Shown: positions 8,601 to 17,135, numbered from the stretch's first letter. The stretch is DNA of 64,000 nucleotides from Larkinella rosea (GCF_003858635.1 NZ_RQJO01000010.1:310001-374000), one strand, 5' to 3'. Numbers and translations: made by a program. Notes: a model not told the origin generated them from the sequence alone.

Positions 8601-9256
8601 TTTGTAACCGGGGCGTGGTGGTCAACGACTACCTGCAAACGTCTGATCCCGACATTTTTGCGGCCGGTGAAGTAGCGCAATGGAACGGACAGATGTGGGG
8701 CATTACCCTGGCGGCCGAACAACAGGCCGAAGTGGCGGCCCGCTTCATCGCCGGGGATATTTCGCAGCCTTATCGGGGCAGTTTATCCATCGGTATCCTG
8801 AAAATGGAAGGATTACACCTGTGCAGCATGGGCTTAACGGAAGTTCCATCGAATCAAGGGTCCGATTACGAGGAAATCGTTTTTATCGACAAGGCAAAGC
8901 GGTATTATAAAAAATGCATCGTTCACGGCGACAAGCTGGTGGGTGCCATTCTGGTGGGGGATAAAAACGAATTTGCGGAATTCCGCGAGTTGATTGCCAA
9001 AGGCACCGAACTCTCCGAAAAACGCCTTCAGCTCCTGCGTGCCAGCCAGAAAGTTGACCCGATGGAAGGCAAACTGGTTTGCTCCTGCAACAGCGTTGGT
9101 CAGGGAAATCTGGAACGGGCCATCTCAGCCGGTTGCACCGATTTTCAGCAATTGTGTCAAAAAACCGGCGCCGGAACCGGTTGCGGTTCGTGCCGCCCGG
9201 AAGTGCGGAGTATTTTGGAGAAAATGAGTGAAGCTATGGTAGTTAATGAACAATGA
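5657..9256 (+). CDS. nasA: Assimilatory nitrate reductase fused to FAD/NAD(P)H and [2Fe-2S] modules
   Basis: The 1199-residue protein reduces nitrate to nitrite in the cytoplasm. Residues 7-42 carry the [4Fe-4S] ligands C7-x2-C10-x3-C14 and C42; C136 in RLCMSS is the likely molybdenum ligand; TGQPNAMGGRETGG is typical of bis-MGD NasA enzymes. The molybdopterin-dinucleotide-binding domain covers about 610-730 (TTGRIRDQWHTMTKTGR). A pyridine-nucleotide oxidoreductase follows, with GAGSAG near 738 for FAD and GCGLLG near 880 for NAD(P)H. A BFD-like [2Fe-2S] domain ends the chain (CSC near 1140, later CGSC). Carrying its own reductase suggests it takes electrons straight from NAD(P)H. Residues about 547-575 are low-complexity, with a repeated ENRIP motif, and derive from an intergenic-type repeat. 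The last residues, VVNEQ, and the stop are encoded in another repeat arm. Confidence 0.93.
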   Translation: MTHQTTCCYCGVGCGIVVNQEPNGRLTVEGDKQHPSNRGMLCSKGMNLHYTVMDQSDRLLYPQMRFNRSMPLQRVSWDAALERTAAVFKTFIQKYGPDSVAFYVSGQCLTEEYYLVNKLIKGFIGSNNIDTNSRLCMSSAVVGYKLSLGEDSVPVCYDDIEEADVFLVQGANPAWCHPILWRRIEAHKTANPHVKIICVDPRRTDTARSSDLHLPIRPGTDIVLNHAIGRLLIENGHIDHSFIVDHTDGFLAYRELVMQRSIDEAAELCGIDSEAIQTAANWIGRSKGFLSLWTMGLNQSVIGVNKNLSLINLHLITGRIGTPGNGPFSLTGQPNAMGGRETGGLANILPAHRDVMNAAHRAEVEAFWNSPVKIAAKPGLTATEMFEALADDRSGDASLKAIWIINTNPLVSMPDVNTAEKALKNARFVVVQDISNRADTVAFADVVLPAAAWLEKEGTMTNAERRIAYLPKVIDGPGETLPDSEILWRFAQKMGFGDAFKYTNCSEVYQEYAQLTAGTNVDVTGVTYELLRKNRTIQWPFQQHDKPITNNEYRIANSENRIPKTENRIPETGTKRLFTDHRFYTANQRAQIHAVPDGNTSEPTDEDFPLVLTTGRIRDQWHTMTKTGRVAKLGQHIPQPFLQIHPDDANVRGIEEGQLVVVQSRRGEVRVKAQLTDDVRPGLCFLPMHWGKILTNNQVRANNLTNSLVDPRSKEPDFKFSAVEVLPYQKPVEKIIIIGAGSAGLGFINAYRSLTNQDEIHVFSQEFYPFYNRVLLPDYISGAQSWEQLVKLREEQFEENRIVVHKGVGIAHIDRQAKVVIDTNGVEHPYDKMLIGTGSRAFMPKGVPRLPGIFNMRSRLDADSLLPFLTQTDPHAVIVGCGLLGLELAASLRQIGVRVTMVHRSGRVMERQLDPLASELLYLELRDRGIDIYFNEEVQTFAGTSRLEGVQLKSGRKLDCQVVVMAIGTEPNIELARSAGLVCNRGVVVNDYLQTSDPDIFAAGEVAQWNGQMWGITLAAEQQAEVAARFIAGDISQPYRGSLSIGILKMEGLHLCSMGLTEVPSNQGSDYEEIVFIDKAKRYYKKCIVHGDKLVGAILVGDKNEFAEFRELIAKGTELSEKRLQLLRASQKVDPMEGKLVCSCNSVGQGNLERAISAGCTDFQQLCQKTGAGTGCGSCRPEVRSILEKMSEAMVVNEQ
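7299..7378 (+). repeat. Word-type repeat read in frame inside the nitrate reductase gene
   Basis: GAATA, GCGAA, GAAAACCGTAT and CCCGAA words recur here and encode a polar stretch with repeated N/S-ENRIP units. The wording resembles the right arm of the intergenic repeat at 2386-2409. It lies between the catalytic domains and the dinucleotide-binding domain, at a point that should be a surface linker. The reading frame stays open through it. Confidence 0.65.
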
Positions 9257-9334
9257 ATAATTAACAATGAAATGTCTGGGATGTATTTGGCCCTGTTTAT
9301 GGACTTAATTATTCATTGTTCATTATTCATTTCT
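9243..9334. repeat. Word-type inverted repeat at the end of the nitrate reductase gene
   Basis: The left arm (about 9243-9275; AATGAACAATGAATAATTAAC) pairs with the right arm (about 9306-9334; TTAATTATTCATTGTTCATT). The TGA stop of the reductase gene lies within the left arm, so the last codons (V-N-E-Q) come from the repeat. Confidence 0.7.
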
Positions 9335-9341
9335 AAAGCTT

Positions 9342-10802
9342 ATGCGCGATTATTACACCTTAAAAGTCAACCTGCCGGCGGGAATTGTTTCGCCCGGCAC
9401 GTTGCAAACCGTGTTGCTGATGGCCCGCAGTGCCAACGTGCGGAAAGTGCGGTTTGGCAGTCGGCAGCAATTGCTGATGACAGTACATTATGAAGATTTA
9501 CGCGGCTTGGAAAAAGAATTGAAAAAACAGCCCGTTTTTTATGAAATTAATTCCGACCTCCATCCCAACATCATTAGTTCGTACTGCGGAGAGGATGTTT
9601 TCCGAACGGGGGCCTGGCTGCGGGAAAGCGAGTATCATACGGTTTTGGATCAGTTCGAGTATGCGCCAAAGCTGAAAATAAATCTCTCGGATTCCAACCA
9701 GAGCTTTACGCCTTTTTTCACCGGAAATCTCAATTTCATTGCCTCACCGGAACCGCATTTCTGGTTTCTGTACGTGCGACCCAAACAAAGTAACCGGGTT
9801 TATCGCTGGCCGGAACTGATTTATACCAACGACCTGGGTCGGCTGGCCAAAACCGTTGAAGCGGCTCTCCTCGAAAACCGCTCCGGACTTGACGAAACGA
9901 TCTATCAATCGGTCCGCAGCCAACACCGTTTTATTACCCAACCCGCCACGCAGGAAGTTGAATTGCCGGAATTTTCACTGCCCTATTACGAAGGATTTAA
10001 TCGCTACGGCCAACGCTCGTGGCTGGGTTTGTACCGCCGGGATGAGCAGTTTTCCGTTGATTTTTTGCTGGACATCTGCACCCTTTGCCTGAAAACCCGG
10101 ATTGGCGAAATGTGCGTAACCCCTTGGAAATCGCTCATTATCAAAGGAATTGAAGAAAAAGACCGCGCAGCATGGTCGCATGTACTGGGCAAACACAACA
10201 TCAATGTGCGGCACGCGGCCAACGAACTGGCCTGGCAAACCGAGGACCACAGCGACGAAGGAATGCAACTGAAAAACTACGTGATCCGGTATTTCGAAAA
10301 ATACGACATGCGCACCTTCGGGCTCTGTTTTGGCGTGCAGACGCGGCCCAAATCGGAGGTGTTCGGATCGGTGCTGGTGCGCAAACGCCCGTTGCTGCAC
10401 ATCGGTCAGCTGGCGTTATTCAGTCTGTACGATCTGTATTATACCGAAAATTTCAACCCGAACAGCCGGATGTACATTCCGTTCGAAAAAGGGCTCTTGA
10501 AAGTCTTTCTGCCCAATCAGATCGACCGGTTGTGTCGCCAATTCAGCAACCGTCGTTCGCTGGAAAACGGAAAAACCGCCCGGCTGGAACCGGAACCAGC
10601 CGACCCAACTCCCCAGCCAGTTACCGTCGTCCATCAATGCCCACACTGTCTCACCATCTACGATCCCCAATTTGGCGACGAACGGCAGGGCATTTTGCCG
10701 GGTGTTCTGTTCAGTCAACTTCCGGCCGATTATTCGTGTTCCACCTGTGACACGCCCAAAAGCGCGTTACACGAAATGCCATTGTCAATGATCAATGTTT
10801 GA
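9342..10802 (+). CDS. Sulfite/nitrite-reductase-like protein with C-terminal rubredoxin domain
   Basis: The 486-residue protein has two recognisable parts. Residues 1-390 resemble the ferredoxin-like half domains of sirohaem sulfite/nitrite reductases: GIVSPGTLQTVLLMARSA, RFGSRQQLLMTV and CVTPWKSLIIKGIE correspond to the family's repeated substrate-side motifs. The four-cysteine sirohaem/[4Fe-4S] signature is not seen; only scattered cysteines such as CTLC near 245 occur. The end (about 435-486) is a rubredoxin fold with CPHC and CSTC knuckles for one iron. It therefore looks like an electron carrier or scaffold rather than a complete reductase. It sits 85 bases after the nitrate reductase gene, probably in the same transcript, and could feed electrons to NasA or NirB; the partner is inference. 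Confidence 0.75.
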   Translation: MRDYYTLKVNLPAGIVSPGTLQTVLLMARSANVRKVRFGSRQQLLMTVHYEDLRGLEKELKKQPVFYEINSDLHPNIISSYCGEDVFRTGAWLRESEYHTVLDQFEYAPKLKINLSDSNQSFTPFFTGNLNFIASPEPHFWFLYVRPKQSNRVYRWPELIYTNDLGRLAKTVEAALLENRSGLDETIYQSVRSQHRFITQPATQEVELPEFSLPYYEGFNRYGQRSWLGLYRRDEQFSVDFLLDICTLCLKTRIGEMCVTPWKSLIIKGIEEKDRAAWSHVLGKHNINVRHAANELAWQTEDHSDEGMQLKNYVIRYFEKYDMRTFGLCFGVQTRPKSEVFGSVLVRKRPLLHIGQLALFSLYDLYYTENFNPNSRMYIPFEKGLLKVFLPNQIDRLCRQFSNRRSLENGKTARLEPEPADPTPQPVTVVHQCPHCLTIYDPQFGDERQGILPGVLFSQLPADYSCSTCDTPKSALHEMPLSMINV

Positions 10803-10841
10803 CCATCATTTTCTTTTTCACCCACTTACCCTTTTGTCTCC

Positions 10842-11318
10842 ATGAAACCGCACGCACTCGAAACCGTCTATTTTGATTTTGAGAATGACTTTGTCGATAC
10901 GTTCCGCTGCATCCCGATGATTGTGCGCTACAAACTGGACACCAGCCTGATCAAACTAAAACTACCCGAATGGGTGAAATTAACGGTTGCGGAAAAACGG
11001 GAATTAGCGACCCGGCCCTGTTTTACCGAACCCGAAATTATGGGGTATCGCCGGTTTTTGACTCAGCTTGTGGCCGAGCGTTGTGGCAAAACCGTTAGCG
11101 AATTACCACCGGTGGACGCCAGTTGGGACACGCTGGGCCGTGTTCCCGAAGAAGTGCAGCAAAAAGCGGTCGAATACGGTTGTGTGCCCCTCACAATTGG
11201 ACAATGGATTCGGCTGGATGTGCTCCGGCGGTTTGCCCTGGTCAAATTAAGTCGTTCGGGGCACGAAGGGAAAAACTTCCCCCGGGCATTGAAGGAGTTT
11301 GGGATTGGCCGAAGCTGA
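10842..11318 (+). CDS. Nitrate-reductase-associated protein (NarM-like)
   Basis: This 158-residue cytoplasmic protein matches the Nitr_red_assoc family, best known from cyanobacterial NarM, which is needed for active nitrate reductase. The opening segments FDFENDFVDTFRCIPMIVRYKLD and LKLPEWVKLTVAEKREL are the family's conserved core; the second half (about 100-150) is a mixed helix region ending in RSGHEGKNFPRAL. No cofactor motif is visible. It is the last gene of the nitrate run, 40 bases after the rubredoxin gene, which supports a role in nitrate reductase maturation or electron supply. The family call is good; the mechanism is unknown. Confidence 0.82.
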   Translation: MKPHALETVYFDFENDFVDTFRCIPMIVRYKLDTSLIKLKLPEWVKLTVAEKRELATRPCFTEPEIMGYRRFLTQLVAERCGKTVSELPPVDASWDTLGRVPEEVQQKAVEYGCVPLTIGQWIRLDVLRRFALVKLSRSGHEGKNFPRALKEFGIGRS

Positions 11319-11388
11319 AAGTGGGGAATACGGAAAATTTTTATTCCCAAATTGAGTAATTATAACACCGCTGCGTATCTTGTGGCTT

Positions 11389-11396
11389 TATATTTG
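11389..11396 (+). promoter_or_regulatory. Candidate -7 element TATATTTG
   Basis: The octamer fits TAnnTTTG, about 200 bases upstream of the histidine kinase gene. No well-spaced -33 TTTG is visible, so this is weak. I see nothing else in 11319-11599. Confidence 0.3.
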
Positions 11397-11599
11397 TTTG
11401 TACTTTCAGAAGCAAGCCACTTTCAGATCTCAGCTTTCCGATCGGTTTTTATACCGGGAATGGAGTGGGTTTTCCAATGGAAAATCGCCTTTAAATCGGG
11501 TTGAACTGTGTTAACCTCTAGATTGAAATCGGCTGCCTGACATAGCGAACCATCTCTCTGTGAAAAATGGAACCGTTTCCAGCGTTTAACATTGAATAA

Positions 11600-13684
11600 A
11601 TGAAATCAGCCCCGATTTCAACCCTTCTAAAAAGGAGGTCAATTCCGGTTTGGTGTCTGAAATGGATTGTACTGGCTTTTATCCTCAGCTTCAATTCCTG
11701 TGATCCCTTCCCGGCCAAGGACATCAATCACCAGGCCCGGGTGGATAGCCTTCTCGACCGGGCCGATCACCTCAATACAATCCAGAATACCAACCGGGCC
11801 AAATTATTTCTGGATTCGGCCTACGCCCGTTTTCCGGAAGCCGGTATCCTGGATCGCTATCGGAAATACCAACGCCTGCTGACCTATTATTCAGACCGGA
11901 ATAACACAATTAATTTGGTCATCGCAGAGCAATACATTGATAGTCTTTTCCTGTTGTTTGATCGGGAGGGAATTAAAAATAAATACCGGGCCGAATATGC
12001 CCTGGCGCACCTAAACCGGGGTGATCACATGCAATTTCGGAAAAACTACGACGAAGCTTACAGTTACTATTTTCGTGGCAAAATACTAATCGACCCCATT
12101 GATAAATGCAAACGCAACCCGTATACAGCTCGGGTTGCCAGCATGACTTACGAGCAGAAAAATTACGCCAAAGCAGCTGGCTACTACAAACAGGCTTACC
12201 AGGAAGCGATGGAATGTCCCGAGGGCGATAGTTTTGACAATTTATTTGTGAACCGGCAGGGTTATCTCAGCAACGTCGCCCAATGTTATTCGTTGCTGAA
12301 CCGACTCGACAGTGCTGTTTATTTCTACGATCTGGCACTGCAATTTATTCAACAAAACGAAGCCAAATTCCCTACCAAGCAGAATTTCATAGAGCAGGCT
12401 CGTGGAGTTATTTACGGAAACCAGGGGGCTGTTTACCGGAAAATGCGGGATTATAAACGAGCTATTCCCGTTCTTCAGGAAAGTATCCGTATCAACAGTC
12501 AGAAAAACCGGTATAACTTCGACGCCCAATTTTCGCAGGCCACCCTATCCAGGGTCTATTTGGAAGATAATCAGATGGGTAAAGCCCGGTCGGAGATGGA
12601 AAAGTTGCAGGCTTCACTGGACACCTTATCCAACGACGAGGCCCTGTTGCGCTTGTATTCAGTGGAGTGGCAATTTTGGGACAAGTTAAATCAACCCGGT
12701 AAATCGCTCTCTTTTCTAAAAAAATACCTGAAACTAAAGGAGGTAGTCGATCGCAATTCCCGAAACTTTGATAAAATGGATCAGGTCTTGCTGAAACTCG
12801 AAAACGAACACAACACGGAACTGCTGCTTAAAAAGGAAGAATTAAACCGGTTGTATCTCCTGGCAACCATTGCCATTTCGCTGCTCGCACTCACCATCGC
12901 CTTTTTAATCTGGCTAAGCTGGAAACGAACCCGCCGAAACCTGCTGAAACTGGCAGATCTCAATCGGCAGATTATAGGAAGGAATACGCAGTTGCAAACC
13001 ACGCTGACAATTCTGGAAAAGAGCCACCAGGAAAACGCCCGGCTGCTGAAGGTGGTCGCCCACGATTTACGGACGCCGGTCGGCTCCATCAGCATGGCGG
13101 CTGACCTGCTCATGGAAGGCGAACTGAAAGTGCGGAAACCTGAGTTTTTTCTGAGCATGATCAAAACCTCGTCGGCCGATGCGCTCGATCTGATCGATAA
13201 CCTCCTGCACTCCAACACCTTACCCGACAAAAAAGAACGGGTCGAATTGCGGGAATTTCTGACCTCCTGCGTTGATGTTCTTCAGTTAAAGGCGGAAACC
13301 AAAAAACAGTCTATTGACCTCAAAACCGATGCCATCGATGTCTTCATCGACCGGCAGAAAATGTGGCGCGTTATTGCAAATCTCCTGACAAATGCAATCA
13401 AATTTAGCCCGCCGGGTTCGACGATCACCATTCGGACGAAAAAGTCCGCCGATCGGGTGCGACTTATGATCAAAGACGAAGGCATCGGCATTCCGGCGGA
13501 ATTAAAGGATAAGGTGTTCAGTCCGTACAGCGAAGCGAAACGAACCGGTACATCGGGTGAAAAAACATTCGGCCTGGGCCTGTCCATTTCCCGCCAAATC
13601 ATTGAAGCTCACGATGGTAAGCTCTGGTTTGAGAGTCAGGAAAACCAGGGAACCACCTTCTACATCGAGTTTCCCGTTCACTAA
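11600..13684 (+). CDS. TPR-containing sensor histidine kinase
   Basis: The protein has 694 residues. An N-terminal hydrophobic segment (WIVLAFILSFNSC) looks like a signal or lipoprotein-type leader, though the box before the cysteine is not canonical. Residues about 50-390 form tetratricopeptide-like helical repeats (for example QKNYAKAAGYYKQAYQEAM), predicted periplasmic. One membrane helix follows at about 415-437. The cytoplasmic part has a short coiled coil, a HisKA dimerisation helix with the phospho-acceptor in VVAHDLRTPVGS (H488), and a HATPase_c domain with NLLTNAIKFS, DEGIGIP and GLGLSIS. No response regulator gene is adjacent, so the target is unknown. It is separated from the nitrate genes by 280 bases, and a link to nitrate is not shown. 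Confidence 0.88.
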   Translation: MKSAPISTLLKRRSIPVWCLKWIVLAFILSFNSCDPFPAKDINHQARVDSLLDRADHLNTIQNTNRAKLFLDSAYARFPEAGILDRYRKYQRLLTYYSDRNNTINLVIAEQYIDSLFLLFDREGIKNKYRAEYALAHLNRGDHMQFRKNYDEAYSYYFRGKILIDPIDKCKRNPYTARVASMTYEQKNYAKAAGYYKQAYQEAMECPEGDSFDNLFVNRQGYLSNVAQCYSLLNRLDSAVYFYDLALQFIQQNEAKFPTKQNFIEQARGVIYGNQGAVYRKMRDYKRAIPVLQESIRINSQKNRYNFDAQFSQATLSRVYLEDNQMGKARSEMEKLQASLDTLSNDEALLRLYSVEWQFWDKLNQPGKSLSFLKKYLKLKEVVDRNSRNFDKMDQVLLKLENEHNTELLLKKEELNRLYLLATIAISLLALTIAFLIWLSWKRTRRNLLKLADLNRQIIGRNTQLQTTLTILEKSHQENARLLKVVAHDLRTPVGSISMAADLLMEGELKVRKPEFFLSMIKTSSADALDLIDNLLHSNTLPDKKERVELREFLTSCVDVLQLKAETKKQSIDLKTDAIDVFIDRQKMWRVIANLLTNAIKFSPPGSTITIRTKKSADRVRLMIKDEGIGIPAELKDKVFSPYSEAKRTGTSGEKTFGLGLSISRQIIEAHDGKLWFESQENQGTTFYIEFPVH

Positions 13685-13837
13685 ACCCCGTAAACATCTC
13701 CGTTTCTGCATTACCGCATATCAAGTCAACCCAACCGGTTTTGGGAGGATCCCCGCCAGTTATCAACCGGGCGGTTTTGCTCCACATTTCATGCTCATTT
13801 TTAATGGAATATCTATCCATCAACATAAAATACGGGC

Positions 13838-13987
13838 ATGGAACGTGGCGAAAATTTCACCAAAAAAGACAGTCTGAAAACGATCCGGGGCGGATTACAA
13901 CGATTTCTGGAACGGCGGTTCGACTGGATCGCCCTGTTGATCATCACCCTCATTATTTTACTTAGCCTGGTTTTTTTTAACGCATAA
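13838..13987 (+). CDS. Small single-span membrane protein
   Basis: The 49-residue frame MERGENFTKK... has a charged, arginine-rich N-terminal half (about residues 1-29) and a hydrophobic C-terminal half (ALLIITLIILLSLVFF), with only two residues after it. This is the shape of a tail-anchored small membrane protein. It lies between two sensor kinase genes on the same strand. No family is recognised. The support is the clean charge/hydrophobicity split and the codon pattern; a chance frame remains possible. Confidence 0.45.
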   Translation: MERGENFTKKDSLKTIRGGLQRFLERRFDWIALLIITLIILLSLVFFNA

Positions 13988-14114
13988 AAGCTTTACTCCA
14001 GGACGGAAAAAGGCGGTTTTGTACGAGCAGCAGGTTCGTAAGGAGTGAGCGTTCGGTATCGGAACTGAGTGGATAATCCAGTAATATTACAGCCTGTCAA
14101 TCGGGAGTTGATTT

Positions 14115-17100
14115 ATGCGGTACATCAGGGTCTTTTTACTGGTTTGGATTGCCTGCTGGCAAACGAATGCCCAAATTCCTACCCTGACGCTCGAACTCCT
14201 GACCACCAAAGAAGGCCTTCCGTCGAATGATGTCTGGTGTCTGAACAAAGACAAACAAGGTTTTTTGTGGGTGGGTACGGGCCGGAACATCTGCCGCTAC
14301 GACGGCTACACGTTTCTCCGGCTCGACAGCCTGAAACTGGGTTATTGCTCCGGCATCTCTTCCGATTCGTCCGGCAACGTGTATGCCACCATTGCCACCG
14401 GGGGATTGTGTCGGATCGATCCCCGAACGCTAACCGTCGAAACCGTCCTCCGCAACAACTTCGACGACAGCGATCCAACCAACGACACACACGACCGGGT
14501 TTTTGTCGATTCGCGTCAGCAAATCTGGATGAGCGATTATACGGCGGTAAAACGCTATGACCCGAGCCGAAAAAAACTCCGGCGCTACGCCCTGACCTCC
14601 GCACCCAATGTCCACCACGACGCCACTTTTTTTGAAGACAGTAAACACCGTCTCTGGGTCATTTCGGAGATTGGGTTATACGGTTACGACCGGCGAAACG
14701 ACCAACTGACGTGTCTGCTGGGCAGCGAAGCCCGGGTACCGGCCAACAAAAAACCGGTCCGGCTCGAAAAAGCGTTCGAAGACACCAGGGGTAACATCTG
14801 GATGGGTGGTTACGACTCGGGGCTGATCCGGTTTTCGCCCGCCGATTCAACTTTTTTGTTTGTAACGAAAGGCCTCCAGAATCAGAACGTCATCTGCGGG
14901 CAGGAAACCGTTGACGAAAATGGCCGTCAGGTATTGCTGATCGGGACCGAAAAAGGCGCGAGTCTGTATTATCCCGAGCAGGATAAACTGTATAATCTGC
15001 CCGAATTCTACGACAAAGGGATTCACGTCAAAGATATTTACAACGATAAAGACAACGGTATTCTCTGGATTGGTACGCGCGAGGGCATCTTCAAATACCG
15101 GTATCGCAATCCGGGCATTCACACCATTAACATTCCTGCCAGCGTGGTTCGGTTGCCGGTAGAAATTACCAGCCCGCTCCAGATGCCGGACGAAAGTTTC
15201 TGGCTGGGACTTTCGCACAGCGGGGCATTGGCCTGGCAGGCTGCGACGAATCAATTTCGGCTGAGTCCATATCCGGTCAACGCCTATACGTACCGGCTTC
15301 GGTTGATTCAAAACCGCCCGGTGGCCTTTACCGACAAAGGGCTGTTTGTCGGTAATTCGCCCGGCGAACCGTTTTCGGTTTTGTCGAAAGCCGAGCGGTT
15401 GTTCAGATCCACGGAGTTTCGGGATGGTCTCCAGGATCGGAAAGGGCGGTTCTGGATCGCCAGTCTGACGGAAGGTTTGAAAGTCATTGACCCCAAAACC
15501 AACACCGAAATCAAACTTTGGTCGGCTGCAGTGGGCCAGGAATTGATCAATAAAAATTACATCCGAACACTCATTGAAGCAGCCGATGGCAAAATCTGGG
15601 TGGCGACCTGCCCCAACGGGTTATACTTTTTTGATGAACCCGGTGGGCGGTTTATCAACATCCACCAGTTGTCCGTCAACCGAAACAAAAGATTGAGCGG
15701 TTTGTGCATTAATTCCTTGCAGCTCGGCTCGGGCGGTTCGGTTTTAGTCGCCAGTTGGGGGGGTGTCAACAAAATTTCGTCGACGGGCCAGATTCTGGTT
15801 TCGTTTGATTATCAGCACGATAATCTCAATGATACCTACTGCTCCAACATTTGTGAAGACAATACCGGGAACCTCTGGTTCAGTTCGAACGAGGGCATTC
15901 ACATTGCCAATCCCCAAACCCGGAAAATCAAGTATTTGTCCACCATCGACGGTTTGTACAGCAACTATCCGGTCGGTTTTCTGAAAGCCACTAACAATCA
16001 GTTGATTCTCGGGCACATCAATACCGTCAATATTCTAAATATGATCACGCTGAATCAGGCCAATGCCGTTCCGCACATCGCCATTAGTTCGGTGGAAGTG
16101 AAAGGAAAAATGATTCATCAGGACCTGACGCGGGAGATCATCATTCAGCCTGACGAAAACTCCCTGACGCTCAACTTTTCGACCCTGGATTTTGAGCCCA
16201 CTTCCCGCAATTTATTCAGCTACCAACTGGAAGGGCTGGAACCCAACTGGGTTGATCTGGGCACTCAGCATACGGTTTCGTTCAGCAATTTGCCCGCCAA
16301 ATCGTACGTACTCCACGTCCGGAGCAGCAACAGTTTTGGGATTGCCAGCCCAAAACCGCTGATCATTCGATTTATGATAAAACCGTATTTCATCAACACC
16401 TGGTTTTTCCGAACGCTCGTCGGACTCACCATTGCCGGTCTGATTGTCGGGATGATGCGCTGGCGGGTCAATACGCTCGACGAGCGCAACCGGCTGGATT
16501 TGCAGATTACGGAATGGCGGTTGAAGGCGCTGCAATCGCAGATGAATCCGCATTTTCTGTTCAATTCGCTCAATTCCGTCCAGAATTACCTCCTGACCAA
16601 CCGCGGTATCGAGGGTGCCAAATACCTGTCGAAATTTTCCAAGCTGGTGCGCCGGATCATGGAAAATTCGAACCACCCGTACCTTTCGTTCGAGCAGATC
16701 ATCGACACCTTGCGCATGTACGTCGAAATCGAGTCGTTCCGCTTCAATCATGAATTCAGTTACACGTTCGATATTGAAGAAAATGAAGTATTGCTCGAAG
16801 CCCAGTTGCCGCCGATGCTGCTCCAGCCCTACGTCGAGAATGCCATCTGGCACGGTTTGATGCCAAAAGAAGGGGAAAAGAAACTGACCATTACGGCCCG
16901 GATTCAACACAAGCACATCGTTTGTACCATTGAAGACAACGGCGTTGGACGAACGTTTGCCCCCCGCACCGAAGGTCACATTTCGCGCGGTCAGGAAATG
17001 ACCCGTGGTATTTTCGAATCCCTGCGCCGGAAAGACAGCGAAGCCAAAATTGAGCTAATCGACCTATTCGATGCCGATAATCAGCCCGTCGGGACGCGGG

Positions 17101-17132
17101 TGAACATGGTCATTCCCATTGAAAACGTATAA
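14115..17132 (+). CDS. LytS-type sensor kinase with periplasmic two-component propeller
   Basis: The 1005-residue membrane protein has a signal peptide (about 1-20), a long periplasmic array of propeller repeats (about 25-650; units such as DKQGFLWVGTGRNICRYDG and DTRGNIWMGGYDSGLIRF), and a Y_Y_Y domain (about 670-745; FSYQLEGLEPNWVDLG). A membrane helix near 758-780 is followed by a His_kinase domain with the conserved QSQMNPHFLFNSLNSVQNYL (phospho-His near 812) and a HATPase end containing DNGVG. Only 3 bases separate it from the LytTR regulator gene, so the two form a two-component pair. The ligand is unknown. Propeller kinases of this sort often sense glycans or cell-surface state in Bacteroidota. 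Confidence 0.92.
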   Translation: MRYIRVFLLVWIACWQTNAQIPTLTLELLTTKEGLPSNDVWCLNKDKQGFLWVGTGRNICRYDGYTFLRLDSLKLGYCSGISSDSSGNVYATIATGGLCRIDPRTLTVETVLRNNFDDSDPTNDTHDRVFVDSRQQIWMSDYTAVKRYDPSRKKLRRYALTSAPNVHHDATFFEDSKHRLWVISEIGLYGYDRRNDQLTCLLGSEARVPANKKPVRLEKAFEDTRGNIWMGGYDSGLIRFSPADSTFLFVTKGLQNQNVICGQETVDENGRQVLLIGTEKGASLYYPEQDKLYNLPEFYDKGIHVKDIYNDKDNGILWIGTREGIFKYRYRNPGIHTINIPASVVRLPVEITSPLQMPDESFWLGLSHSGALAWQAATNQFRLSPYPVNAYTYRLRLIQNRPVAFTDKGLFVGNSPGEPFSVLSKAERLFRSTEFRDGLQDRKGRFWIASLTEGLKVIDPKTNTEIKLWSAAVGQELINKNYIRTLIEAADGKIWVATCPNGLYFFDEPGGRFINIHQLSVNRNKRLSGLCINSLQLGSGGSVLVASWGGVNKISSTGQILVSFDYQHDNLNDTYCSNICEDNTGNLWFSSNEGIHIANPQTRKIKYLSTIDGLYSNYPVGFLKATNNQLILGHINTVNILNMITLNQANAVPHIAISSVEVKGKMIHQDLTREIIIQPDENSLTLNFSTLDFEPTSRNLFSYQLEGLEPNWVDLGTQHTVSFSNLPAKSYVLHVRSSNSFGIASPKPLIIRFMIKPYFINTWFFRTLVGLTIAGLIVGMMRWRVNTLDERNRLDLQITEWRLKALQSQMNPHFLFNSLNSVQNYLLTNRGIEGAKYLSKFSKLVRRIMENSNHPYLSFEQIIDTLRMYVEIESFRFNHEFSYTFDIEENEVLLEAQLPPMLLQPYVENAIWHGLMPKEGEKKLTITARIQHKHIVCTIEDNGVGRTFAPRTEGHISRGQEMTRGIFESLRRKDSEAKIELIDLFDADNQPVGTRVNMVIPIENV

Positions 17133-17135
17133 CTT

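Noticed and set aside
9243-9334. Rho-independent terminator after nitrate reductase
   Set aside because: The stem is AT-rich and long with no U-run after it, and the next gene is functionally linked; classed with the word-type repeats instead.
9342-10802. Functional sirohaem sulfite reductase
   Set aside because: The four-cysteine sirohaem/iron-sulfur signature is not visible, so a catalytic call is not justified.
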